From Ophthalmolycus amberensis (lineage: Eukaryota > Chordata > Actinopteri > Perciformes > Zoarcidae), in the NCBI GenBank assembly GCA_024529925.1, contig JAFEUB010000966.1, positions 295,001 through 359,000 on the forward strand: 64,000 nt of DNA. The letters run 5' to 3'. Below the pieces are notes generated by a model. That model was given only the letters and a program-made list of their open reading frames with translations, was not told the DNA's origin and did no database searches. The position numbers and the translations under genes were made by a program. Shown piece by piece: positions 13,343 through 25,909 of the stretch. Each line of letters begins with the position of its first letter. The first letter of the stretch is position 1.

Positions 13343-13625
13343 ACAGGGATTGTGTTCATCTTAGCCTGGGAGGACACCGTACAGTAGGTGAGGTCCAAGG
13401 TGCATTAGTCTTGGTTGAGATGTTCCCTTGAGTGATGCCTGCACATGTGGGCGGGTTACAGGGAAGAGGGAGAACGCAATGAAAGGAGAGGAAATAGCAA
13501 AAACGATGTCAGACATGACGGGAGCTGAACAAAGCCCAGCTCGCTGCCGGGAGCCGCTGCCAGCTCCACAGACCCACCTCCGGCTTGAACCATCTGACAA
13601 AACGGCACTTCTGATAGGAAGCAGG

Positions 13626-13649
13626 ACACACACACACACACACACACAC
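13626..13649. repeat. (AC)n microsatellite
   Basis: Twelve AC units. They lie about 280 bp after the TG tract at 13298-13342, so the two could pair as an inverted repeat. Confidence 0.95.
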
Positions 13650-15216
13650 CTCTGCTCTGTTTACGTTTAGGGAAGGAAGATTGGGAAACGACCCAAATTT
13701 GTTCTGAATTGGCAATGAAAAGCAACTAGTAACAGGAAGTATTTTTCAAACAAAAGTTCCTTTTAATTAGAATGAATTTAAAAATAATTCAACTTGTCTA
13801 AAAAATAAAAAAATGAAAATACAAAAGTACTTGAACATCAGCGATTGGGATCACTGGCGGGAAAGTGGATTTGACCGAAGAAACTAATGTTGTAATTTGC
13901 ACACCGAAGTGGTTTTGAACATAAGACCTTGATGGGAGACTTGCCTCCCATTTTCTCTTTTCTTTTTTTTACCACGGCGATACACTTCATGAATTGAAGT
14001 AGTGATTAATTAAATGGAAGTGCTTGCTGCATTGGAAAGACACTTCACCCCTGTGTTCTGAGTATGTGAATCAAGCCTTTATGGAGCGATGGCAAGGTAC
14101 CGGTGTTTGTTACTTGTGTGTACGCAGACATGAGGCTACTGTATACTGGAAGCGTATTGCAGGGGGAAGGAGAGGTTGCTGTGCTCTGCAGATTTCCCTC
14201 CCTCCACCGACCAATTTATTAACTTTCACAGTTATTAACTCTCATGGTGTCGATACACTGTTAGCGTAGGAGAGGGAAAAAGCAATACACTGCTACTCTT
14301 TAATGGCTACTTTTTTCGATTTCATCAGGTAGATGGTTGCGTGCATCTCCTCTTAAACCCAAACACCCCCCTCCCCCCCTCCCCAAGATCAAATATTCAA
14401 CATGCAGTGTGCTGCGGTAGTTTAGTATGACTGCGCTGTATCTAGTCCTCCCTCTGAGCTAATTTGTTAACACTGAGAGCTAATTTCCCTCCAGGCATCA
14501 TGGGCAGTTTGACTGACGGTTTGAAACTGGCATTTGCACGTTGCCGCCCAGCGAAAAAAAAACCACCATCAGTCTTTCCCCCTCTGCTGGAATTTGCAAG
14601 CGTGTGGTGCGTTGCCAATTAATGTGTTCAAATGTGTGTCGGCGAACGCAAGCAGAAGCAAAACAAATGGCTCGTTCATTCGCCGCGTTGAATGGATCTC
14701 TGGGTCCTGTCATAATGAGTAATGCTAATTGTGCTTTGCGCCATCATTGGTCAAAGTGTCAAAAGCCATCAAGTCGATTTGAAAGGTCTGTCACCATCGT
14801 TGCCGTGGTCAGCTCGTGAATTCATCATTACGGAGGTAATATCCGTCATTCGGCTTCACGTTTCCACAAAATGGCTTATTTAGTCTCAGTTTTATAGCTG
14901 TGAAACCTTTTGTCACAAGTTGTCTGACTACCTTGACGATGCAATTCTTCTTATGAAGCACAGATGTTGTTATGTCGACGCTCTTCTCTTGAATGCTCTA
15001 TCTGCAGAGTTCTTTGACAGTTCCCTTCCTGGATAATTTGGCACTCTGCGCAAAAGCCTTTGAGATTTCACTCGCCTGTGGCCATATGCAAACGTAATTT
15101 ACTTGGGAGAACAATTTGCCTGAACTGTTTCTCACTTCAAGATGAAATAATCCCTCATGCATTATTGAAAATGCTTTTTTTCTGAGTTGAAATTCAAAGT
15201 CGTCCTGCAAATGATT

Positions 15217-15231
15217 CCCCCCCCCCCCCCC
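15217..15231. repeat. Poly-C tract (15)
   Basis: Uninterrupted C run followed by ACCCC. Simple homopolymer. Confidence 0.9.
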
Positions 15232-18200
15232 ACCCCTTCTCCCCAGAAAATGTTGTTTGTTGCAAACTGAGAAGTGGGTGTGATTGGTCTTATCAAATAA
15301 CGCTATCCAGATTCATGCACTAATTAATCACTAGCTCTGGGGGGGCCGGGCCCACCCTAGCGATTGTCGGAAGAAAAAGAGACATTTGATCTGTTGAATC
15401 AGCTCCCTTGCCATCTCCTCCTCCTCTCGTCCATCTATCTTCCATTAATTCAATGAAGTCAGAGTTCATTTGAATGCAACCCCCTTCTCGCGCATACACA
15501 TGAAGTCTTCAGTTTGTATCATCTGCTGCAGATGCTGAGTTTCCCTTTTTAAAGGATAGAATATTACATCCTCACATATTAATAGCCTAAACATTTTTTT
15601 CCCTCCTTTACTGGGAACATATTTGGTACTTTGCCAGACTATCCAGCTGCCTAATTGCAGGGGGGGGCGGGGGGGCATTATTATTTATTGGGAAATGATC
15701 CGCTGTGTCTGAGCTAACGCACTTCAGCTGAAGTCTGAAAGTGATCTGAAAGCCGTGTCGTTGAGAGCTGTCACATGTCCCCGACATCTGTTTATCAGAG
15801 TGATGGAGGCTCATTTGGACGGGCTCATTGTAATAATTTGGTGCTGGTTGACCTTAACTCCTTGTCCCCGACACATTTTCTTGGGAGATGAAATGAAAAT
15901 ACAAGCCCCCTCAGGCCCCTGTTTTGTTACTAATGATGACTTTTAAATGTCATCCTTTCTCCGCGCGGTCTGCACTTCAATGCTCGGTGATTCAGAGAAG
16001 GTAATGCGTCAGTGACCAAAGACAAAGCTCTGCTTTTTCACAGCAAAATTGTTCCTTCTTACTATGTTCCTTAACTATTTTGTTACTGTGAACAAGCCCA
16101 CATTCAGAACTCTCCTCTGAATTTGATTAAAAGCTCTGCTGGGGATCGACATTTTCCAAATGACCATTTTTCTCTCTGACCTTTCTGTTGCCCTTTTTGG
16201 TGAGTAATTGCATTTTTCAAAAGTTATGTCATTTGTAAGCATCGTGAGTAAAAACACTCTGCGGCGTGAATGTAATGGAAGTATCCAGCGTGACCCTGAC
16301 AGTTGGCTTTCCCCAAACGACGACGTCTTTTTTGTCTCCCCCCATATTGTGCAGTGTGCGCGCAGAGGAATTATCCAGGGAGAATCTGCAGTGGAGAAGA
16401 AAGAGATGCACTCTGCATGCGAATACTCCTCCACAGTATTGGCTGGAGAGGAGGGGGGAGAGGGGTAAAGTGAACGAAACACAGGCCCAAGATAAGAGAA
16501 TGGACTTTCAATAAGACCATTTTGGATGTTGGATAGCTCTGTCGATGGTGTCCACAGGTAGACGGCGATGCGTGCGAGTGGGGCAGGATGCTGGCTCTGG
16601 CACCCGAGGAATATGAGCCCCTATCAATCACCGCCTCCGGGCACAAATGTAATTACACTACAGTTGTTGACGAGGCGGGTAATCCGAGACACCGTTGGCA
16701 TGCGTTTACTTGCTTACATTAGGGGATTGCTGGTGCCCATGTTGACGGCATCATCCTCGCAACTCTGATGTTTTTTTTCCCGTGTTTTTTTTTATGGGGA
16801 AGCTGGCATGTATTGAGCCCCCTCGCCTTTGCAGGATAACGAGGCTTAGAAGAATTATTCATGAAGAGGAATCACAGAGATCAAATTAGTCGAGATTTCA
16901 ATTTCCAAGGTTGTATAATAGAAACCATTTAACCGGACTTTTTCCCCTCCTACACTTTTGGGATGGCTGCTCTCCAAAAAGAGAAAGCACACACAAAAGA
17001 ATGAAGATCAATAAACAAAGCAAAGATTGGTATTTATCATTCAGACTCCATTACTCTTCTGTCATCCGTCTAAATGCACCTGCCAAAGTCAACCTATGCT
17101 ATCCTCTTTCTTTGCGCTTGTTTCTTTGTTTCAAAGAAGTTTGGTGCGATCCATACCAGCACTTTTTCAGGGGGCGAAACACATCTTCCCATTAAGAGGA
17201 AGATAATTGATGCCTTTCAACACCAGAATGAATATAATTATTCCAATTTGTGATGTTTCCATGGCAAGTGTGCTTTACTGTGTTGGGATCTGGAGGATTT
17301 CTGAGACACAATGAAGTGACAAGATAATGAGGAGCTCCTTTTGTCGTTTCACCTCTCCGAGTGTCTTTTGAAGAAGTGAGAATGGCAGAGATTGTGTGCA
17401 GTAAAAACAGTAAAGTTTCACGCTGTAAAACCAAAACAATGAGCTAAAAAGGTGCTATGATGCTCCGCAGAGAGGAGCAGAAATGCTGAGGGCCAATTAT
17501 CTGTGGGTTCATTGGTTTCGTGGTTTGATTCCAAAATCGAGTAAGTCACGTCAATGCTGTTGCACTCGGCTGATTACTTAAATACCGTATGAGTCAACAC
17601 GATGCTGAGACAAAGTTAAATGTAACTCCTGTTGAATATTAGTCATGTTTATATTTTCCAGAGGAAATATGAGCCATTTGTTACCGTCACCTGAATGACA
17701 ACCATGCCACATAATATAATGATTGCATTGCGTAGAAAAAAAGAAACAATCTCACACTTTAATAGGACAAAGAGCAGTTTATCACTTTGCCATTTGTGCT
17801 CCGTTTGATTCACGTGCGACAAAATAATTTCAACTTCAGGTGCAATTACTAGTTGTTTTGAATAGGATGACAAATTAATTGAGATTATTCTGTCACACAC
17901 TGAACTGATGATTTTTTGTGCATAAAAGAAAAAGAAAAACGTGGTTTCATTTGTTGTTACCCAGGTAAATGTTACAATTCATCATGATATTGATTTCAGG
18001 TGATCTCGCCAAGCCCTCTCCTCGCATGTGGAAGCCTTTTTCTTTCTGCCTGTCCGTCTGTCCTCCCTGATGAGTGTCGGCGCTGCTCGTCGTCCAGCGG
18101 TGGCTTTTTTGCAGCTCAGACGCTTGTCTGAAGGGATGTTTATAAGAAAAACAATCTATAACTGCCACGGTCCTCCCACAGTCACTCAGGCCAATGTTTA

Positions 18201-18249
18201 CGCTTCTCGCTCATTTCTTATTCTCGCTGTAAACTCAGAACTCCTCCAG

Positions 18250-18375
18250 TCTGTCGCGCACATGCTCTCGCGTGTGCGCGAGTGTGAGCCTTTCGCAGAC
18301 GTGCGTGGGCGTGCGTGCGCCTGTGTCAAGGAGAGGAAAAATAGCAACCGCCGAACCGCCGCCGCCGCTCGGTCA
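18250..18375. promoter_or_regulatory. CpG-rich patch with a short hairpin and CCG repeats (function unknown)
   Basis: This short patch is unusually rich in CpG for the intron. It includes a perfect 6-bp inverted repeat with a 4-base loop (CTCGCG-TGTG-CGCGAG, 18267-18282), repeated GTGCGTG phrases, and a CCG-repeat run (about 18349-18367). It lies some 700 bp upstream of exon 2. It could be a small unmethylated island or an internal promoter, but no TATA box, initiator or exon was identified, so any function is conjecture. Confidence 0.25.
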
Positions 18376-19075
18376 CAGTAGCACTCCTGGCCATTTTGAC
18401 TCCACGGTAAACAGCAGATTATTTTGCCAGACAGATTCTAAGCTTTGGCTTGAGGCAACACGCACCTTTTGACCCTCCACCTCCTGCCCGTGCGTTCTTA
18501 AATGAAGTGCATTGTATCACTTTAAAAGGCAAAGAATGGAGCACCCCCTATGATTTATAACTTCTGGTCTGGAAGGATATAGTAACAATTTACATGATGC
18601 ACGCTCTGCTCAGTTTCTGTCTGTCTAATTTCTCCCTTCAATGCCCATGTAATGAATTTGTATTTAACACAGCCAAATGCAAACACCGTGTCTATTTCCT
18701 TCTCTTTGATCTGTGTCAATCTCACACTCTGTCTTTTCTCAACTCCCGGCCTCTCGAGGGCCCCTGTGGTATTGCTCATCCTCCCACTCCAAACAGCCAG
18801 CATCCTGTCCGCCCACGCTCTCTAGACCAGGGTGGACAACCTCTTCTCATAATGTCTCAGTGTCAGACCTTTTGATTACAGGTCCTACAATTGGTTTTTG
18901 TATTTCCCTCTAGGAATATACAGATTATTGTTTTTAAATTCAGGGCTCAGCCAAACCTAACTCCAGGATGAAGTTCTTTTCACACTTAAGTGCAAAAGCC
19001 CTTTAACCGAAGTAGAGAGGGAAGGAATCTGAACAACTCCGACTGACATTAAGTTTCTTTTCTTCCCCTCTGCAG

Positions 19076-19289
19076 CCTTCAGTCGAGCGCCCATCCCCAT
19101 GGCGGTGGTGAGGAGGGAGCTGTCGTGCGAGAGCTATCCCATCGAGCTGCGCTGCCCGGGCACGGACGTCATCATGATTGAGAGCGCCAACTACGGCCGC
19201 ACCGATGACAAGATCTGTGACGCAGACCAAGCACAGATGGAGAACACGCGGTGTTACCTGCCAGATGCATACAAGATCATGTCACAAAG
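19076..19289 (+). CDS. adgrl3: adgrl3 exon 2: SUEL/rhamnose-binding-type lectin domain (main part)
   Basis: Encodes residues 19-90 (codons 19 and 90 are split). It opens after the signal peptide with FSRAPIPMAVVRRELSCES and continues with ELRCPGTDVIMIESANYGR, DDKICDAD and CYLPDAYKIMSQR. These are hallmarks of the galactose/rhamnose-binding-type lectin domain of latrophilins, including the conserved ANYGR motif and five cysteines (36, 45, 66, 78 and, in the next exon, 91). The FSRAPIPMAVV start and PIELRCPGTD identify latrophilin-3. In this family the lectin domain is the teneurin-binding module of the extracellular head. The acceptor (CTCTGCAG, ending 19075) and donor (GTAAGG, 19290) are strong. 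The exon is 214 nt, phase 1 in and phase 2 out. Residue 70 is Gln where I recall Pro in human latrophilins. Confidence 0.97.
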
Positions 19290-22200
19290 GTAAGGCCATG
19301 TGCATTCATTATTTCTGACGGATTTGTATTCATTTAATAAGATAATTAAGATAATGGGACATCTTTGTTTCTAGAAATACATCCAGAAATGTTTGTTTTT
19401 AATCAGAATCCTTCTGGTTTTACAATTTAAGGCCATAACATTTCTTTAAAATTCAGATTATTAATTGTGAAAGGTCTTCAGTTTTGAGTAAATCATCACT
19501 CATGGATTTAACCTTCTTTATATAAATATAAAATCGAGGCCAAATATATCGTCCATTTTTTTCTCAATGTACCGTATGTTTGGCCCGGTTCTCCAGACTA
19601 CCATCTGCTCTCGTGACGTTTCCTGAAGGAAGCCGCCGGATTTAGGAAGTAAAGACAACGCCAATAGTCTTTAGGGAAGAAGTCTGTATGTCTGTTAGAA
19701 GTCTTTGTTATTAGCTGGCTGGTACATCATAGTTCATATTTCCTTGCACAAGTGAGCAGAATACAAATTTCAGATTGACTTTGGTATTCATAAATTGATA
19801 ACAGTTTTATACTTTAGTTTTTTTTTTTGACATTTAGAGCTACAATATACGCTCTCTCATATTGAGTCGTTTTAAAGCTCTATCGATGACAACAAAGGAC
19901 GATAACAAAATCAAGGTTTTTCATCGATGATCCATTTAGACTAATGTGATATGCATATTTTAATGTATGTACAGACACAGCCACACTCGCAAGCTAAATT
20001 AGCTTTATGCTTTTAAGTAATTGACTTGAGTAGCTGTTTGTTAAAACAATCTTAAACAATCAGCAAATCTCAAGTTAATGAGAGATGCTGTAATTCCCAC
20101 CTGAGGTCTGCTGAAATGGAATTAAATGCGTCTCTCCTCGAGACATCTTTCGTCATAAAACATCTGTTATTTATCTTATTCACATTGCAGACTATAGAAA
20201 TGATTTTAAAAATAGTGCGTAGACTTTAAAATGTAGAACGCACCACATTTCAATGGCTTGAGCTGTGTGACAAATATGAGCACTAGCCTTTAAGATTAGC
20301 AAAAGTGAGAAAACACGGGACCATGTTTACGTAATAAAGCCTTTTGGTAGGTGTCTGGCTTAGCAACAAGCCCCTGAATGGATTAATTGGCCAGTAAACC
20401 TCACCGTACCTGGTTGCTAATCCATATCAGTCATAATTTTCCCTGACACAAATCAATAGGTATTTGAAGTAATATATATTATCAGTTATTTGTGAAACTA
20501 TAAATGTACTCGATGAGCTTTGCTGCCACATGTGAGTCTCGTTCCAGAGTTATGACCCCGTTGTGCACAAAGCGGGACCTGGAGACCTATTTGTCAGGCA
20601 GACAGTGTAGGCGCACCGTGCTTTGGTTTTTGCAGTATAATGGATTGCTAACATTAAGGTAATATATACACAAGTTTCGGGGTTTAAACCAAGAAGTTTG
20701 GACTCAAGAAACTGTGGAGCTCAAGGCGGGTGTGGAGTAGAGCGTATGTATTGTCCATCTTGGCTCTTTTGTTGACTTATTGCAGCACTTAGAAGGGATG
20801 GACTGTATCTAAATTGCTACTCTGTGTTAACTTTAGTCGACTTCTTTTGATTTCCAAAGCTTTAGTTCCACATTGGACGGACCCCTTTGAGAATACTAAT
20901 GGACCTCTGGGCTTTCTCAAACAATTGCTCTTGGCTTTTTAGTTCGGGTACCATAGAGTTCAGATAATCAGCTGGGTGAAAAGCAGCTGATGGTGAAAAG
21001 AGGTAGTGTGTGAAACATGTTGTCGGATAATTGATGCACCCTGTGGCTCTCTTGTTCTCCAGCCGCCTACTCAGACTGAAAATCCCTGCAGGAATGAATC
21101 AACCGGTCTTGCTACTGTCAAGAACACAGAACTAACATAAAGTACGAGCGAAAAAGCCAGTTCTTTTTAGCATCTCGTTGCTACCGGGGGCGTTTCAGCC
21201 ATGCTAAAAGGTAACTGCAATCCGATTCAGAGCCGGAGCAATTTTGTCTTGGGAGAGGAAGTTGCTAAGTGGATGAAAGGTGTGGGTGGTATATGGGGTG
21301 AGAGGATTCAATGATATTTGTGACTGTAGCGCCACAGCTACACATTAGCATGCAGAGGTTAGCACAACAAACAAACGCCACCCACCGAGAGCTGTCAGAG
21401 CCGTTGCTAGGCACCTGCGGCTAAGCTCATTAGGGTTAAAGGAAAACAGGAGTGCAACAGAAACGAAGCAATTTGAACAGAAAAGTCTCGAAAGATTTTG
21501 ACTGTCGTCGCAGACCGTGTGATTTCAGGGAGGATCATGTGATCCGTGATGGAATAAACTGCAAAACAATGTCACATGTTGATATCGAAATGCTTTAGTT
21601 CTTTTACAATGTTGCTATTTCTCTTTAAATTACAACCAACACACTTTGCTCAGCTTCGTAGCCTGTAAGCACAAGATTATGTATTTCCTGAACTCATCTT
21701 TCTTCAGTATGTTGTCAACTTTAAAATTCTCAATGAGCCAATATCAGCAGTGATGCAAGCACACGCCTTCATTAATATTTTAGCTTGGTTTTCCTCCCCC
21801 GTCTCGTTCTTTCCTGTTTCCTTTCTCCCCCTCCATTGATCATGCAGTATGTTCACAGGCTCACTATAACTGAAACAATGTAACGGTGTGATTAAAGCAT
21901 TCACATGTACCTGATTTACACAATAATTGTGTCTGACAGGACGTGTTGTAGACTGCTGAACGCAAACGGGAGACAGAAAATAGATGGATTAATTCAAGTG
22001 AATTGTTCTTTATGGTGGTGAATATGTATTCGTATAAATAACTGGTTGCACAAAGCACAAAGAAAATGCAACTCACAGCTGCAAATATATAAATAAATTG
22101 CTTATCATGGTGAAAGCAGCTCCTGAAAGATCTTAGAAAACTCCTTTGCTCCTTATTTGTGAACTTTATTTGGCATCATAATTCTAAGGCAGCAGTTTGA

Positions 22201-23614
22201 TTGTTGTCTGACGGATTAAATGCTATAACTGTATATATTTAGTATGCAGTATGGAACTTGGACACAGCAGAGACAGTGAAAAGGTTGGCAACTAATCTCA
22301 TCTGATGATGTTCAATTTAACAAAGACAAACAGGTTAAGGGGCAGTCATGCTCACATTACCTTAGAATCGAATTAGCATGCTTGTGAATACACTGATAGT
22401 ATTTTCCTCTTGTGGGACTCTGCTCCCTTTTCTTCTTTTTTCCCCCCCGCCTAGCCTGTGTACCACCTGCCTCTCCTGCTGGCACCAGTTAAGTCGTGGT
22501 GACTGGCAAGTGTGGTATTTAGCATTCACGTCCCGTCTGAAGATGAGCCACGCTGCTGCCGGGCTTAGTCTGCGTGCCAGGCTAGCATCCATCACCAGCA
22601 AACGCCCAACCATGTCACCGGCTCTCGCGAGCTGTCAATATACATTTAGGCAGCTCAATCCCCCCTGCTTCCCCCGGCCGCTGACAGCGCTCCATTGATA
22701 TTCAGCTATCAAGCCCAAGTGCTACGTTTTCCAGTTAAGCCCACTCATAGAGGTGTATACCAGGCCACTTCGGCAAGGTGTTTGGTTCCATTATAAGTCT
22801 TTTAAGCGGGAGCTAATAGCAGCCTGTATCTGAGTGATAGCGCGCCACTGAGCTTGTGAGTGCTGGTAATGCATCCCAAAATGAAGGTTGTCTCGCACCA
22901 TGCTGTGACAGGATGAAATGAATGGCTCTCTTTCATTAGCCGTCCCTCCCTTTTGTGCTTGCGAGCGAGCGTCGTGGCTGCACAGAATCCGCAGCCTCTG
23001 GATAAACATGTCCCCTATAGGTGGTGCCGTGTTGCAAGCTAGACGGGAGGCTAATGATGCTGCGATGGAAACACGCTACCGAGGATTCATTTAGCACAAC
23101 CTGAGGCCTGTTATTTGCATAGTGTTGCACGCGTGCTGCAGCCTGTGGTTTTTGCAATCATTGCTTCTCCCTTTTGGGCAGTTTTTGGAGCTTATTGTTT
23201 GGGAGCTGAGGCTTCTCTCCAGAGCATGTATGTATCTAGTGCTATTTCCCCACTGTGTGAAACCACTGGAGAGGCCGGGGCACTTGTGCTATCAAACAAC
23301 AGTGACCCTTTTCTCATCAGAGTCCCAGTGTGTCTCTCTCTCTCCTCCCTCTTTCTGTGTTCCCCTTTTCCTTTCCCCAAGGCAGTGTGGCCTTCACGGC
23401 CAGTAATTACAGGCTATATCAAAGCGATATATCACCTTATATCTCAGTAGACCCCAGCAGGCACCTTAAGGGACAGCTGATAGCATTGTGGCAGGCTTGT
23501 GCATGACCCCTGAAGGAGAAAAGCAGGTCAGGATGGCGCAAAGAAACACATTCACCCAAACACACACGTACACATTCTTGTCTCATCTTTTGTCTATTGT
23601 ATTGCTTTACATTT

Positions 23615-23638
23615 CCCCCCCCCCCCCCCCCCCCCCCC
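23615..23638. repeat. Poly-C tract (24)
   Basis: The longest homopolymer C run in the window, followed directly by AG. The length is likely approximate because such runs are error-prone in sequencing. Confidence 0.9.
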
Positions 23639-24872
23639 AGTCTCTCTAGGATTCCTTCCGCTGCCGTGTCATCGCACTTGTCATTTCGAGGAAGAATACA
23701 TATTTTTGTCTCCTAGCATTTTGTGTTGATGCACACGCCGCTAATGATGAAGGTTAATAGATATCACAGCTTGATGAGGCTCTTGAGGACCATGAAACTA
23801 AATGAGCGCAACCTGTGATTTGAACCCGCTGGCCTCGTGACAGTTTGACATTTGAGAACCTTCCTGTTAATGATGTTTATGTGGGAAATAAATGCTTCCC
23901 GGGCCATTATTTACTTCACCACGCCGGAATGCACGAGACAAATGGCTCCTCTCCCGTCGGATGGAAACACGCGCTGACAGAAGGGACGAGAGTGATTGAG
24001 GGATAAGAAAGGGGTAAGCAGATGGGAGGATCCTTTCTCCTTTGCCGGTGATCTTTCCCATACGTTCCAGTTCTCATTATCCTTGGCTTCTGACCTCATT
24101 TCGGAGTTTAAGGACTTGATGAGATATTTGTTTCAGCGTTTAAGGGTGGGATTCACTGAAGATTCCCCTGCGTTGTTTTGCCCATCTTCATTTAAATCCA
24201 CTCATTTGACAGAGGATGTTATAGATGTAGGTTTTTGGGGAAAATGTTGAGGTTGCCAAAGGGGCAATTAACTTAGAATTTATTTAGTTTGTCATAACAA
24301 ACATTGTTCTTTCGGCAACATAGAAAAAAACACTCAAAATGAAGTAATTCAGCCTAAGTGGTAATGTTTAAACATTCAAACATGACAGAGTAATTCTGAA
24401 TAGCTTAAAAACACAACTACATGCCTACCTGTCCTCCCTTGCCCTCAGCTCTGAGGGTGGCAAGGCACATATTAGAACGGGACCATCTGCTTCATACTCT
24501 CCTGCATATCCGTTCCTGTTTTGGTTTTCAGCATTTAATCGTGTTTACAGACAGACTTCACAGTGTTTTATCAAAAATATATATAATTATTTCGTAGTAT
24601 GTCAACACAAAAGGCTGATTGCATGTTCTCAAATACAACAATGGTCGCTATTAATGATAAGATAGTTATCTCCACTGATACATACCAGTGACAAACAGTT
24701 CTATAGATCTGGAGGAAGCTGTCTGAAGTGATGTCATTCGTTATTTTTGATCCAAGATTTAATTTTTCTTTTTAATCAACGGAAAGCCTGCATTACAAGA
24801 TGTGGGGTTTGGAATAATTGGGCATATACTTTAGGAAGTAGGGGGAGTTCAATAAAATATGCTACCGACACT

Positions 24873-24890
24873 GCATCATGGGAAATGTAG
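24873..24890 (-). promoter_or_regulatory. Possible ZNF143/Staf-like site
   Basis: Read on the minus strand, the sequence CTACATTTCCCATGATGC resembles the known ZNF143/Staf consensus (ACTACAATTCCCANNATGC type). A related phrase GCATGATGGGAAATGT occurs at 10434-10449. Similar phrases also occur in dispersed fish repeats, so this may be repeat debris rather than a functional site. Confidence 0.25.
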
Positions 24891-25890
24891 GATACGGTGT
24901 ATTTGGAGCTTGACCCAAATAGAAGTCAGGATATCAAGGCCTTTGCTGATTCAAGTGAGTCCCGCGGCTTTATGGAATTGTAGCGCTAAATTGCTGGAGT
25001 ACGTCTTTAATAATCTTCTTTTTTTGCAGCTTTAATGTCGTTTTTTTTAATATACTTAAAGAATTAAAGAAAGGCATTCATATCGGAGCCACAAATGCTT
25101 ACTATAGTCTTTAATACAAGCAAATAGACAGCTGCCATTGACATTAAGAGAGAGCTTATCATGCTGAGCAGATGTGAGCGTAATACCATCATTGCTCATG
25201 CATGACCCCCACAGCTCTATCAGAAGTGGCCTTTCTTGTTTAAAGTCGAGATTTGCAGAAACATTTAACTCCCCAAACAATTGGATGTCGGATGAATGAA
25301 TGCATGACTTTAATGTTGGAGGTGCAAACAATCAATGCAGGCGCCGCTTTAAATGAAAGGTTCTATTCTGCAGATTGTAATATAAGTGGCTCTGCGGTAC
25401 TTCATCATACGGAAGGATCCAACACCGCTTCTACTTCGATTCCTACTGGGCATCCCAAATTAGACATATAATACAAAGTATACATATAATCATGTAGACT
25501 TTGTTTCAATGGTGCATGCAGCATATTGGATTATATTGAGTGCATGTTTTGCATCAATCACTCAGCGGTGTTTCTGTGAGCTGCTGACGACATGCTTTTC
25601 CTACCAGCCTTTCTCTATTCATGCAACAGTCATCGGTTTGTCTTGCCTCTTCTCCATTGGAGGCTGTTGTTTTTGTCTTCTTCCCGTGATACAATTACGT
25701 GTTGAGCACCTGACAATTACAGAACAAAAACATGACCGATGAGCGCAACGGGGGACAAAGGCCTGTTGTAAGAGTATGAGCAAATAGAGAATGGTGGGTG
25801 GGTTTTGCATGCCAGCATTAATATGCAAAAGGAAACATGATAAGTAATGAACACATTTGGAAGTTGATTGGATTACTGTAGGAATTTAAA

Positions 25891-25909
25891 CCCCCCCCCC
25901 CCCCCCCCC
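25891..25909. repeat. Poly-C tract (19)
   Basis: Uninterrupted C run in intron 2. Confidence 0.9.

Noticed and set aside
22378..22698. A 106-codon ORF in intron 2
   Set aside because: It has a pyrimidine-rich, Ser/Pro/Leu-biased translation with no domain and is taken as chance.
23115..23450. A 111-codon ORF with a hydrophobic start in intron 2
   Set aside because: No family resemblance and no nearby splice or promoter support. Such lengths are expected by chance in 64 kb.
23600..23642. C24 followed by AG as a splice acceptor
   Set aside because: A pure C run is a poor pyrimidine tract, no coding frame with homology follows, and it matches the other homopolymer runs in the window.
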